Assembly: GCA_030442055.1 (NCBI GenBank)
Contig: JAUJEB010000007.1
Location: 124,001 to 188,000 of the forward strand
Source of the DNA: Agaribacillus aureus
Lineage (GTDB): Bacteria; Bacteroidota; Bacteroidia; Cytophagales; Cyclobacteriaceae
DNA length: 64,000 bases
Direction of reading: 5' to 3'
This document shows, one piece after another, positions 54,278 through 63,319 of the stretch. A program made the position numbers and the translations under genes. Within the stretch, counting starts at the first letter, position 1. Each line of letters starts with the position of its first letter. The notes below the pieces were generated by a model that saw only the letters and a list, made by a program, of their open reading frames with translations, was not told where the DNA came from and searched no databases.

Positions 54278-54293
54278 TACGACAAAAGTCGTA
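54278..54293. promoter_or_regulatory. BlaI-type operator dyad 1
   Basis: TACGACAAAAGTCGTA: ACGAC-N4-GTCGT with outer T and A. It lies 62 bases before blaI-like ATG 54356. BlaI/MecI/CopY repressors bind such dyads near their own promoters. Confidence 0.7.
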
Positions 54294-54306
54294 TTTTGTT
54301 TGTATT

Positions 54307-54322
54307 TACGACAAACGTCGTT
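54307..54322. promoter_or_regulatory. BlaI-type operator dyad 2
   Basis: TACGACAAACGTCGTT: the same ACGAC-N4-GTCGT core, 29 bases (nearly three helical turns) from dyad 1. Two phased copies suggest cooperative autorepression. Confidence 0.7.
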
Positions 54323-54355
54323 TATATTTACCCTATCGATTTAAAAGAAGTAATT

Positions 54356-54748
54356 ATGGATAACAAAAAAGACAAGCCTTCAGAGGGCGAATTAGAGATT
54401 TTGCAGGTATTATGGGAACGTGAGCCGGTTACGGTTAAAGATATCCATGCTGAAATAGCCAGCAAAAAAAATGTCGGCTATACCACCACTTTAAAACAGA
54501 TCCAACGCATGTTTGACAAAGGGCTGGTGTCAAGAAAAAAAGATGGCAAGTCTCATCTTTACACCAGCAATATCAAACTGCATGAAACCCAAAATACACT
54601 TTTTGATAAATTATTGAATACTGCTTTTAAAGGATCAGCCATGAATCTGGCCATGCATGCGCTTGGAAAAAGTAAAGCGACACCTGAGGAGATTAAGCAG
54701 CTAAGAGAACTATTGGACAAAATGGAAAAGGGGGAACACAATGGTTGA
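54356..54748 (+). CDS. BlaI/MecI/CopY-family repressor
   Basis: 130 residues from MDNKKDKPSEGELEIL; the upstream in-frame ATG 54248 lies before the operators and is rejected. Winged helix with the family pattern LQVLWEREPVTVKDIHAEI, NVGYTTTLKQIQRMFDKGL, and a C-terminal dimerisation part. It is relieved by proteolysis by the M56 sensor encoded next, whose ATG overlaps this gene by 8 bases. Confidence 0.92.
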   Translation: MDNKKDKPSEGELEILQVLWEREPVTVKDIHAEIASKKNVGYTTTLKQIQRMFDKGLVSRKKDGKSHLYTSNIKLHETQNTLFDKLLNTAFKGSAMNLAMHALGKSKATPEEIKQLRELLDKMEKGEHNG

Positions 54749-56900
54749 CTTTGGGATATTTTTATCTGACGTGGTCCAGGCTGTTGGACTGACGATTATT
54801 GACACCTTGTGGCAGGGCTTATTGATTGGATTGGTCCTATTTATTTTATTAGGCCTGGTAAGATCCAATGCGTCCACTATTCGCTACAGGTTATCGTTAC
54901 TGGCCTTGTTGATGATGTTGGTATGTACGGCCAATAGTTTTATACATCATCTAATGGCTTCCGGTCAACCCACTATTTTAGGATCCAACCTATCTTTGAT
55001 TTTTTTAAAGAGCCAGGGAGCTGCCAATGCAGATGGATCCCTGATGCAAGATCACGGGATTGTAGCCTTTCTGCTTTCCATAAAAGACTTTCTTTATCAG
55101 CGAACCTCCTTGATTACAGCTATCTGGCTATGTGGTGTGGTACTTTTATATCTCAAGTTACTGGGTGGGGTGATCTACATCCGTCAATTGAAAGACAGGT
55201 GCCGGGAGGTGACGGACGGGTTTTGGAAGAGACAATTAGCAGGATTAACAACCTTGGTGGGTGTTAATAAACTTCCGCAACTAATGGAGTCGGAAATGGT
55301 AGGTGCTCCTATGACCATTGGCTACCTGCGACCAATCATCATTTTTCCCATTGGTATGTTGACAGGGGTCCCCACTGCCCAGCTGGAGTTAATTTTAGTT
55401 CACGAACTGGTCCATATTAAAAAAGCAGATTACATCATCAACATATTTCAGTCCCTGGTCGAAATCATCTTTTTTTATCATCCCACCACCTGGTTTATTT
55501 CTCATATGATACAACAGGAACGGGAAAATCGATGCGATCAAATTACGGTTAAACTTACGCACCAGCCTTTGGCCTATGCACAGGCATTAACCACAGTAAA
55601 CGAAAATAATAACTATTTAAAATCCAAACTTGCTATGTCAATACAATCCGAAAAACGAGATCTTACGATGAGAATATTTAGAATTTTAAACATCAAAGAC
55701 CCAAAGCCCCGAAATCACCGGCTGGTAGCTGCTACACTGATACTGCTTATGGCGGTAAGTTTCTTTTCCTTTTATACGCCCCAAAAACTACCCGGGGAAA
55801 CGTTGACAACCGTGGAAGCTTCCAACGCAGACAAAAGTTCCGAAACGGCTAACCTGCCGGCAAATGACCTGGATATTGAAGCCCAGGTAAAAAACAGTCT
55901 GAAGATTTCGGGAGATAACAGTTCGTCGTCGGCAAACAAGGCGCAACCGGATGCTACCTTTTTACAGGAAAGCATGGAAGTTAAAGCTACCGCGCAGCCC
56001 GGTGATACTACCGGGAAGAAATTGAGGATCCGAACTGAAAACGGCCTGAGCCCTATTTATTATTTAGATGATAAAAAAATAGACGAGAAAGATTTTGAAG
56101 CAGTAGAGGTTGAAAATATAGCGTCTGTGGAGGTTTTAAAAGGAGAAAAAGCGCTCGAAAAATTCGGACCGGAAGCTAAAAATGGGGTAGTGCTTATTTA
56201 TACCAAACTTTCCAAATCAGCGAGAGAACTGGAGAAACGCCTGCATTTAATGGAAAAACAGGCTAAGGAAAAAGCTAAAAAAGAGCAATTGCAAAAATTT
56301 GAATTTTCTGCCGATGAAATGGCATTGGTTGATCCGGAAAATGATAAAATTGAATTACAAGGAAATGTGAAGATAAAAGCGGTGGACAAGGTTTCTTCCG
56401 AAGCAAAGCTGGTAGTGACCAGTAATCATGTCATGCAGAGTGCGCTGTTTGTTGTCGACGGAAAAGAGTCTCAAAAAACCTGGAACGAGTTGGAAAAGAT
56501 CTTATCTGTGACTGAGATCAGCCGGGTTAATGTGCTCCGCGGGGAGCCGGCGATTGCGAAATATGGTAAGAAAGGAGCCAACGGGGTAGTGGAAATAACA
56601 ACCAAAAAGAAACTTTCTCACGACAAAGATATTACCACCGCAGTCCGGCAAGCCGATGTATTTCCAAACCCGTCATCCGGTGATTTCAATATCCGGCTTA
56701 AGCTAGAACAAAAATCGAAAGTTAATATCCGGCTATATGATTTAAACGGAAAATTAATGGATAAAATACTTAGAAAATCGTTGAATAAAGGAGCTCACAT
56801 TATAGGATGGAAGCCGGAGAACATTTCTCCCGGCAATTATATTCTTCATATCAACACCGGCCGGGAGTTGTTAAAGAGGCAAATTATAATAAAAAAATAA
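54741..56900 (+). CDS. M56 (BlaR1/MecR1-like) sensor metallopeptidase with plug-like repeats and T9SS sorting domain
   Basis: 719 residues. N-terminal membrane helices with a gluzincin site HELVH (221-225) and ENRCDQ downstream; a last helix lies near 331-350. The periplasmic part is unusual: two segments resembling TonB-receptor plug ends (SVEVLKGEKALEKFGPEAKN and VNVLRGEPAIAKYGKKGANG), then a type A T9SS C-terminal domain (about 639-719: VFPNPSSGDFNI, VNIRLYDLNGKLM, SPGNYILHI). There is no penicillin-binding sensor domain. In this family the peptidase cleaves the cognate BlaI repressor; the signal sensed here is unknown. Confidence 0.88.
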   Translation: MVDFGIFLSDVVQAVGLTIIDTLWQGLLIGLVLFILLGLVRSNASTIRYRLSLLALLMMLVCTANSFIHHLMASGQPTILGSNLSLIFLKSQGAANADGSLMQDHGIVAFLLSIKDFLYQRTSLITAIWLCGVVLLYLKLLGGVIYIRQLKDRCREVTDGFWKRQLAGLTTLVGVNKLPQLMESEMVGAPMTIGYLRPIIIFPIGMLTGVPTAQLELILVHELVHIKKADYIINIFQSLVEIIFFYHPTTWFISHMIQQERENRCDQITVKLTHQPLAYAQALTTVNENNNYLKSKLAMSIQSEKRDLTMRIFRILNIKDPKPRNHRLVAATLILLMAVSFFSFYTPQKLPGETLTTVEASNADKSSETANLPANDLDIEAQVKNSLKISGDNSSSSANKAQPDATFLQESMEVKATAQPGDTTGKKLRIRTENGLSPIYYLDDKKIDEKDFEAVEVENIASVEVLKGEKALEKFGPEAKNGVVLIYTKLSKSARELEKRLHLMEKQAKEKAKKEQLQKFEFSADEMALVDPENDKIELQGNVKIKAVDKVSSEAKLVVTSNHVMQSALFVVDGKESQKTWNELEKILSVTEISRVNVLRGEPAIAKYGKKGANGVVEITTKKKLSHDKDITTAVRQADVFPNPSSGDFNIRLKLEQKSKVNIRLYDLNGKLMDKILRKSLNKGAHIIGWKPENISPGNYILHINTGRELLKRQIIIKK

Positions 56901-56915
56901 GTATACCTTTGTGCC

Positions 56916-56956
56916 TGGTGCCCTTGTGGTTAAAAGAGTCGAACCGCAAGGCACCA
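56916..56956. terminator. Long hairpin between convergent genes, possible bidirectional terminator
   Basis: TGGTGCCCTTGTGGTT and AACCGCAAGGCACCA form a roughly 15-bp stem with one bulge and a wobble, around a 10-base loop. It sits between the stops of the M56 gene and the EnvC-like gene. There is no T-run on either side, so termination is inferred from position. Confidence 0.45.
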
Positions 56957-56969
56957 TGGTACCAAAATC

Positions 56970-58145
56970 TTATTTTGGTGCCAGCCAGCTTTGGGGGTCT
57001 AGTTTCTGGTTGTTTTTCCAAACCTGAAATTCCAGTTCCGAAACGCCATTATTGTCAGTATAAACTTCGCCAATAATATCCCCTTCCACGATATCCTGAC
57101 CGGTTTTTACCGACACATTTTTCATTTTGGAATAAACTGTAAAGTACTCTCCGTGCTTCACAATGACCGCCGTACCATTACCGGGAACCAGAGCTACGCG
57201 CAGCACTTTGCCTGAGTACACAGATTTTACCTTTTCGTCTTTATTGGTCTGTATATCCACACCGTTATTGTTGACTACTATTCCCTTTAATGTCTGATGT
57301 GCCTGACGGCCAAAATGATTGGAAATAAAACCCGGAACCGGCCATAACATCTTTGTTTTTTTTCCTTCAAATGATGACGACTCAGCGACCGCAGCCTTAC
57401 CTGAGGCCCTGGCAATTTCCTTTTTCACAATATCTGCGATTAGCTTATCAAGCCGGCTTGCGGCTCTTCTTCGGGCTGCCAGTTCTTTTTTAATTTCTTT
57501 TTCCTTACTGCTTAGCGACCGGATGATCTTACTTTGCTTGTTTTGGAGGGTGATAAGGTTGCGGTTTTCTTTTAACTGCTGACTTAATACGTTTTCCTTT
57601 TCCCGTTTCTTTTCTTCAATAACCACCCTTTGAGCGCCCAATGACTCTTTTACAATTTTTATTTGCTCAACCTGGTTGATACGTGTCTCGCCATATTGTT
57701 CCAAATATTTCAGGCGCATAAAAAACTCATTAAATGTTTGAACCGAGAAAAGAAACACCAATTTGTTGTAGCTATTAGACGTTTTAGAAGCGCTGTACAA
57801 CATGGCGGCATATTCTTTTTTCAAAGTTTTCAAATCACCAGCCATAGCATTTTCAATGGTTTGAAGCTCGTGAAGTTCTGCGTTCAATAAATTCACCTCT
57901 TTTTTGATGGATCGGATGAGGCTTTTCCTGGATTTTATAAGAACCGAAAGTGCATTTAACTGGCCAAGGCTGGCTTTTCTTTTTGTTTCGGTTTGAGCTA
58001 GTATTTTTTCAGCCTGAGCAATTTTTTTTAGCGTTTCCTTTTTTTCTTTCTCTAGTTTTTGCCGGTTATCACTTTGTCCGGTAACAACTTGAGAATAGGT
58101 TAAGATCAATAGTATGATAACAACAAATAACCTACCTTCGCGCAT
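56970..58145 (-). CDS. EnvC-like murein hydrolase activator (degenerate M23 domain)
   Basis: 391 residues: signal peptide ending VTGQ, long coiled coil (about 25-250; QKLEKEKKETLKKIAQAEK), then a LytM/M23 domain (about 275-391). The catalytic zinc residues are replaced: the usual HxGxD reads NNNGVD, the YAHL position reads YSKM, and the HFE end reads LEFQVW. Such domains do not cut peptidoglycan but activate amidases during division. Its start overlaps the upstream DUF4292-like gene by 14 bases. Confidence 0.85.
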   Translation of the reverse strand: MREGRLFVVIILLILTYSQVVTGQSDNRQKLEKEKKETLKKIAQAEKILAQTETKRKASLGQLNALSVLIKSRKSLIRSIKKEVNLLNAELHELQTIENAMAGDLKTLKKEYAAMLYSASKTSNSYNKLVFLFSVQTFNEFFMRLKYLEQYGETRINQVEQIKIVKESLGAQRVVIEEKKREKENVLSQQLKENRNLITLQNKQSKIIRSLSSKEKEIKKELAARRRAASRLDKLIADIVKKEIARASGKAAVAESSSFEGKKTKMLWPVPGFISNHFGRQAHQTLKGIVVNNNGVDIQTNKDEKVKSVYSGKVLRVALVPGNGTAVIVKHGEYFTVYSKMKNVSVKTGQDIVEGDIIGEVYTDNNGVSELEFQVWKNNQKLDPQSWLAPK

Positions 58146-58887
58146 ATTTTTGAGGGATATTAAATGGAAATTTTAGTGGCTTTTCCGGTATTTCCGCCTT
58201 ACTGAAAGCCAGGTTAATTTCTGTAAATAAGGTTCTGTTTTTATCGTTATACTTGAGGGTTGCTGAACTGCTAAAGGGAAATGGCACCTTATTTACCGGA
58301 TTAAAGTCTTTATAAAGTAAATTGAGTGTATTTCTGGTGGCTTCCTGTTCAATAGAAACCTTTTCCAGTCGCTGTGATGAGCGGCTGATATAATTTTCAA
58401 TCGAATGAATAGATGATTTTTGTTTTACAAGGAAAAAGTCACTTTGCCGGCTGACTTTATCCTTTTTTTCCAGGACAAAGGGCATGTTGCCAATGATCAT
58501 CGATTCGATCATATGATAGTTAATGTCGAATTTGTATTTATCCGCCAACTCTTGATAACTGTAAGTATGAAATTCCTTGTTGATTCGATCGATCATGGTT
58601 AATGAGTCTTTAGTAATTAACACCCTGCCGCCTTCAATACCTCCTACGCCGGAAAATTGAATCCAAATTACGCTGTCTTTTTTCATGCGAATGTTGGCCT
58701 TCGCATTTTGCCGCTCGTTTTCTTCGAGATAATTTACTTTGGCCTTGCCCCTGAGGTAATCAAATTCAAATTCCTGGATGGCCAATTTATTATTTTTTCC
58801 GGATGCATTAGAGCCGGCTAATTCCCGCTTACAGGAGTAGAAGAGGGAAGCCAGGCAAAGCAGTAACAGGTAGTGTTTTTTACTCAT
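58132..58887 (-). CDS. DUF4292-like lipoprotein
   Basis: 251 residues from ATG 58887 (MSKKHYLLLLCLASLFYSC), a clear lipobox. The body is beta-rich, with ANIRMKKDSVIWIQFSGVGG, RVLITKDSLTMIDRINKEF and GNMPFVLEKKDKVS, matching the DUF4292 pattern, a LolA/LppX-like fold. The start overlaps the stop of the TPR gene by 8 bases (TATGAGTAA), so translation is coupled. Bacteroidota commonly keep the order TPR, DUF4292, EnvC. Possibly lipid or envelope handling; unproven. Confidence 0.8.
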   Translation of the reverse strand: MSKKHYLLLLCLASLFYSCKRELAGSNASGKNNKLAIQEFEFDYLRGKAKVNYLEENERQNAKANIRMKKDSVIWIQFSGVGGIEGGRVLITKDSLTMIDRINKEFHTYSYQELADKYKFDINYHMIESMIIGNMPFVLEKKDKVSRQSDFFLVKQKSSIHSIENYISRSSQRLEKVSIEQEATRNTLNLLYKDFNPVNKVPFPFSSSATLKYNDKNRTLFTEINLAFSKAEIPEKPLKFPFNIPQKYARR

Positions 58888-60604
58888 ATAATTTTCGGTC
58901 AGCAATTTTCTTATCAATAAATTCGGAATTACCATCCAGTTTCTTTGCTTTCTCCCATTGTTCGATGGCCCGGTCTTTTTCTCCAAGGCGGAACAATACG
59001 TCGCCGTAATGCTCTATGATACTCCCATTGGGCTTGCCGGATTTCAATGCCTTTTCCAAATACTTTCGGGCATCTTTGTATTCTTTCATCATATACAAAA
59101 CCCATGCATGCGTATCTAAAAACATGGCATCGTCAGGATTCTCCTTCACTAACCTGGTTGACATCTTCTTGGCTAATTCCAATTTTTCCTTTCTTACAGC
59201 CAGATAAAAGCTGTAATTATTTAATATAACAAAATTGTTAGGGTCCTGTTCCAGGGCGGCGTCAAAAGCGGCATCCGATTTTTCGTACTCCTTCAATGCA
59301 CTGTAGGCCATTCCTAGCTGCCCGTTAAATGCGCCGGTTAAATTGTCATCTTTTTTGGCCAGTTTTTTACCATACTCCAGAACTTCTGTGGCTTGCTCAT
59401 AATTCTTTTTCACTACCTTTGAAGTACCATTGTAAAAATAGATAATGGCTTGATTAGGGAAAATTTCCAGTGCTTCTTCACTGTGGGCCAACAATGCATC
59501 CATCTTATTCAACTCCCACTCTATCTGCAAAATGTTGAGCCAAACATTAAAGTTGGAATTGTCTAATTCCAAAGCTTTTGAATATTTGTTAATAGCTTCC
59601 TCTTTTTTGCCGGTTTTCAATAAAAAGTCACCATAAATAATATAGGCATTGGCATCGTCAGGATGCGATTTTTCAAGTTTTCTGGCCAATTCATGGGTAA
59701 ATTCTTCTACTTCTTTATCGGGTAGCTGACTCATGAACCCCGCCAGTAATTGGATTTTTGTATCGATATTTAATTCGGGGTTCTCAAAAACAATCTTTAG
59801 ATTGCTTTTAGATTTTTTGTTATCACCATTTTTGCGATAAATATCAGATAATAACAACCGGCTGTTGGAATAGGAAGCATTGTCTTCATCCACGGCTTCC
59901 AGATACTCAATAGCCTCGTCATATCTATTATTGGAAATTAAAATCTGAGCCAGGTTGATAACATAAGATCCTTCACCGGGGTAACTGTCCACAAGCTCTT
60001 TGCCCTCTTCAATGGCTTTTCCAAGTTTATTTTGCTTCAGGTAAACTTTTTGTTTTGCATAGGTAATCTCCGGTAGCTTACCAAATAGTTTTTCTGCCCG
60101 CTCATAGGTGTTTATGGCATTATCAAGTTGATTGTCATAAAGATAAATAGAGGCCAAGTCAAAGAGGTATTCTTTTGAAGAGGGGATCGCGGCGATCATT
60201 TCCTCATAAATCTTGGCGGCTTCGGCGTACCTGGACTGTTTATTGTAGATTTGGCCGACAAGCAGGAAATAATATTTGTTCTCTTTATTTAATTCCAGGG
60301 CCTTGGCGGCAAATTCCTCGGCCTTTTGATATTCTTCATTCTTTAAATAGATCTCACCGATTTTGTAATGAATGGTAGGGTTGTCTGGATTAGTTTCCAA
60401 AGCATGCATAAAGTAGCCGAGCGCTTTGGTATAGTCTTCAAGAACAAAATATTTTTGCCCTTCTATGAAATTCTTTTCAGAAGCTATCCGCCTTCTTTCA
60501 TCATTTAGCGCCCCCCGTTTAGATTTTTGGGCCGTTGCGGTATTAGCGGTAAACCCAAAAACCATCACCAAAATCAGGAAGCCAATATTTTTTTGAACAG
60601 TCAT
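58880..60604 (-). CDS. Secreted TPR protein
   Basis: 574 residues from MTVQKNIGFLILVMVFG; an in-frame upstream start at 60652 would put charged residues before the signal peptide, so it is rejected. Signal ends TATAQ. About 14 TPR units follow, for example ALGYFMHALETNPDNPTIHY and AINKYSKALELDNSNFNVWL. A scaffold for protein contacts at the envelope. First gene of a tightly overlapping unit with the DUF4292-like and EnvC-like genes. Confidence 0.85.
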   Translation of the reverse strand: MTVQKNIGFLILVMVFGFTANTATAQKSKRGALNDERRRIASEKNFIEGQKYFVLEDYTKALGYFMHALETNPDNPTIHYKIGEIYLKNEEYQKAEEFAAKALELNKENKYYFLLVGQIYNKQSRYAEAAKIYEEMIAAIPSSKEYLFDLASIYLYDNQLDNAINTYERAEKLFGKLPEITYAKQKVYLKQNKLGKAIEEGKELVDSYPGEGSYVINLAQILISNNRYDEAIEYLEAVDEDNASYSNSRLLLSDIYRKNGDNKKSKSNLKIVFENPELNIDTKIQLLAGFMSQLPDKEVEEFTHELARKLEKSHPDDANAYIIYGDFLLKTGKKEEAINKYSKALELDNSNFNVWLNILQIEWELNKMDALLAHSEEALEIFPNQAIIYFYNGTSKVVKKNYEQATEVLEYGKKLAKKDDNLTGAFNGQLGMAYSALKEYEKSDAAFDAALEQDPNNFVILNNYSFYLAVRKEKLELAKKMSTRLVKENPDDAMFLDTHAWVLYMMKEYKDARKYLEKALKSGKPNGSIIEHYGDVLFRLGEKDRAIEQWEKAKKLDGNSEFIDKKIADRKLYE

Positions 60605-60928
60605 TAAACTCAATCTAACCAAAATAATATATTTCTCTTCATAACCCAACAAAAATCATACATTCTCTATCGTGTAACAAGCTAATAGTTCTGCAAGTTT
60701 GACCCAAGTGATATTAAAGCAAATTATTTCCTTAATCCCTGGCCTTGTTTATATAACGGTTTTCCCGGTAATTTATGTAGTAAAAATACAACGTTTTAGG
60801 CGAAAAGGGAAAAATTTGACCATTTTAAGGCACTTTCGGGGAATAAAAACAATGAAACTGTCACATTTTATGGGTTCACAGCAATCTTAAAATGGTTTGG
60901 TAGGATCTGATTATTATGGTTTTAAATT
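60605..60928. other. Intergenic region upstream of the TPR gene
   Basis: About 320 bases between the end of the flippase gene and the start of the TPR gene, both on the minus strand. I see no exact -7 box on the minus strand, no repeat and no terminator. A 63-codon plus-strand frame here has no supporting feature. Confidence 0.4.
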
Positions 60929-62425
60929 TCAGCGGGTCTCCTCGAGGAGTTTTTTTCTTTCTATTAAATAGATAAATCCTATTATAATAAAAGTGATGGC
61001 TAATTTCACACCATACTCCCAGGCTTTATCCTCCAGCCGAAGATAATCAATGGCAACGACGGTGATAATTCCGGCTACCAGGTAAAGAAAGACAACTTTG
61101 AGATTGTAAGGTATGGGGAAATATTTTTGTCCATACCGATAGCATATTGAAGCCATTGTAAAATAGGCTAAAATACTGGCATATGCAGGAGCCATGTAAC
61201 CTACTTTCCCGATCAAAACAAAGTTAACGGCTATTGTAATCGCGGCACCCACTAAAGTAAAGTAGGTACCAAATATAGTTTTGTCTGTGATTTTAAACCA
61301 AACAGCGAAATTCGTGTATACGCCAAAAAACAATTTTCCCATCAATAGCCAGGGGACAACCATCAAAGCCTCTCTGAATTCAGGTTTTCCCAACAGCTGG
61401 ATAGCAATAAATTCCCTGTTGATACTAACCCCAACGAAAATAATGACGGCCGCAATCACAAAGTAGCGAAAAACCTTGGCAAATAATTCCGGTGCATTTT
61501 TATCTTTGGTTTTGGAAAAGAAAAAGGGTTCGGCGGCAAACCTGAAGGCCTGAATTCCTAAAATCATCAATACACTTAACTTTACGCTGGCACCATATAT
61601 GCCTTGAACATCCTGACTGCTTTTACCGGGATAAAAGCCCTCAGGCAGAAGATCACCCAGTAAAATGATGTCCAACCTTTCATTGGTAGTACCTGCGATA
61701 CCTGTAATGGTAATTGGCAAAGCATACCAAAACATCGGTTTAAATGATTGCCAGTTGATCTTAAAACTGATTTGTGCAATTGATTTAAAAAGAAAAACCA
61801 CATATAAACTGTTGGCTATCAAAATGGCAATGATGATATATTCAACCCCATAATTCGGCTGAAAAAACAGGTCTACCAAAGGCTTTAATTCCGGCAAAAG
61901 GACACCTTCATAGATTTTCGGGCAAAGGCCTAAGAGAAATATTTGCAGGGCTATTACCAACAGTATGTTGAGAAGCCTGTAAGTGGCAAACCTGATGGGT
62001 TTGTTTTCATACCTCAAACGCGCAAAGGGTATGGCTACTAATGCGTCTATCCATAAAATGATCGCCATCCAAATGATGTAATGAGCTTTTCCTGCATAAC
62101 CCAGGACAGCGGCAATACCAGAAGAAAATACAATCAGATTGATTGAAATGAAGGTACTTAAATAAAAAACAAATGAGCCAGCATTGCGATAGGATTCTTC
62201 GGGATTACCTTTGTTGGCAAACCTGAAAAAAGTGGTTTCCATACCAAAGGAATATATCATGATGAAATAGGCAATATAGGTAAACAAATCATTGTATACC
62301 CCATATTCCGCCGTATCCAATACCCCCGTATGGAGCGTAACCAGCAAATAGTTCAGGAACCTGCCCAGAATACTTGGTATTCCATAAATGGCCGTCTGGC
62401 CCGCCAGTTTTTTTAATGGGTTCAT
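60929..62425 (-). CDS. Polysaccharide/oligosaccharide flippase (Wzx/MATE-like)
   Basis: 498 residues with about 13-14 membrane segments. Starts with PLKKLAGQTAIYGIPSILGR, the usual start of Bacteroidota oligosaccharide flippases, and includes the MFFRFANKG-type loop and GASVKLSVLMILGIQAFRF. Moves lipid-linked glycans across the inner membrane; the cargo is unknown. It could serve the glycan locus at the start of the window, but the distance makes that speculative. Next upstream gene on the strand is enoyl-CoA hydratase, 24 bases away. Confidence 0.88.
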   Translation of the reverse strand: MNPLKKLAGQTAIYGIPSILGRFLNYLLVTLHTGVLDTAEYGVYNDLFTYIAYFIMIYSFGMETTFFRFANKGNPEESYRNAGSFVFYLSTFISINLIVFSSGIAAVLGYAGKAHYIIWMAIILWIDALVAIPFARLRYENKPIRFATYRLLNILLVIALQIFLLGLCPKIYEGVLLPELKPLVDLFFQPNYGVEYIIIAILIANSLYVVFLFKSIAQISFKINWQSFKPMFWYALPITITGIAGTTNERLDIILLGDLLPEGFYPGKSSQDVQGIYGASVKLSVLMILGIQAFRFAAEPFFFSKTKDKNAPELFAKVFRYFVIAAVIIFVGVSINREFIAIQLLGKPEFREALMVVPWLLMGKLFFGVYTNFAVWFKITDKTIFGTYFTLVGAAITIAVNFVLIGKVGYMAPAYASILAYFTMASICYRYGQKYFPIPYNLKVVFLYLVAGIITVVAIDYLRLEDKAWEYGVKLAITFIIIGFIYLIERKKLLEETR

Positions 62426-62449
62426 AGACAGCTCCCGTTAATCCTACGC

Positions 62450-63235
62450 CTATGCACCCTTAAACTCCGGTTTTCTTTTTTCCAAAAATGCCGAGGTACC
62501 CTCTTTAAAATCTTCCGATTTGCAACAGTTTGAAAAGCTATTGGCTTCTGTCTGATAACCCTTTTCTTCAGGGTCGAAAACAGCGTTAACACAATTAATT
62601 ACCATCCCGACAGCCAGTGGGGCTTTGCTGATAATCTTGCCAAGTATTTCATGACATTTGTTAACTAATTCATTTTGATCACTTACTACATGATTTACCA
62701 ATCCCAGCTTATGCGCCTCCTGTGCTGAGATCATATCTCCGGTCATCATTAATTCCAGTGCTTTTCCCTTGCCTACCAACTGTGTCAACCTTTGTGTACC
62801 ACCATATCCCGGAATAACCCCTAAATTAACCTCCGGCTGACCAAATTTGGCATTTTCAGTTGCCACGCGAAGGTGGCACGCCATGGCCAATTCGCAACCA
62901 CCACCTAATGCAAAGCCATTTACAGCAGCTATGACGGGCTTTGCGCAATTCTCAATAGAAAAGAATGCTTCCTGACCTTGCTCCGCAAATTTTCTTCCAT
63001 AGGCCGCATTTAATGATGCTATTTCCTTAATATCGGCTCCAGCCACAAAAGCTTTTTCTCCAGCGCCAGTGATGATAATACCTTTTATATCCTTATCGTC
63101 ATAAGCATCTTCAATAGCAGTTTTTATCTCGTTGATAGTGGCAGCGTTTAAGGCGTTTAGCTTATCAGGTCTGTTAATGGTGAGCGTAAGGATGCCGTTT
63201 TGGATATCAGGTATTAAATTTTGGTAGTCTGCCAT
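62450..63235 (-). CDS. Enoyl-CoA hydratase/isomerase (crotonase)
   Basis: 261 residues. Crotonase fold with GADIKEIASL, the oxyanion region AAVNGFALGGGCELAMACHL and catalytic Glu in FGQPEVNLGVIPGYGGTQRL plus Glu/Gly following. Both glutamates expected for a hydratase are present. It hydrates trans-2-enoyl-CoA, probably the short-chain form, in beta-oxidation or butyrate metabolism. No other beta-oxidation gene adjoins. Confidence 0.9.
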   Translation of the reverse strand: MADYQNLIPDIQNGILTLTINRPDKLNALNAATINEIKTAIEDAYDDKDIKGIIITGAGEKAFVAGADIKEIASLNAAYGRKFAEQGQEAFFSIENCAKPVIAAVNGFALGGGCELAMACHLRVATENAKFGQPEVNLGVIPGYGGTQRLTQLVGKGKALELMMTGDMISAQEAHKLGLVNHVVSDQNELVNKCHEILGKIISKAPLAVGMVINCVNAVFDPEEKGYQTEANSFSNCCKSEDFKEGTSAFLEKRKPEFKGA

Positions 63236-63319
63236 GTTGGAAATACGTTTTTTTCAAAGATAATAGCTGCCTGATGAAACACCAATTTAAATGTACAAAT
63301 AACCGCTTTCGCCTTGTAG

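Noticed and set aside
60699-60890. 63-codon plus-strand frame between the flippase and TPR genes
   Set aside because: No homology pattern, no promoter or neighbour support, and basic low-complexity translation.
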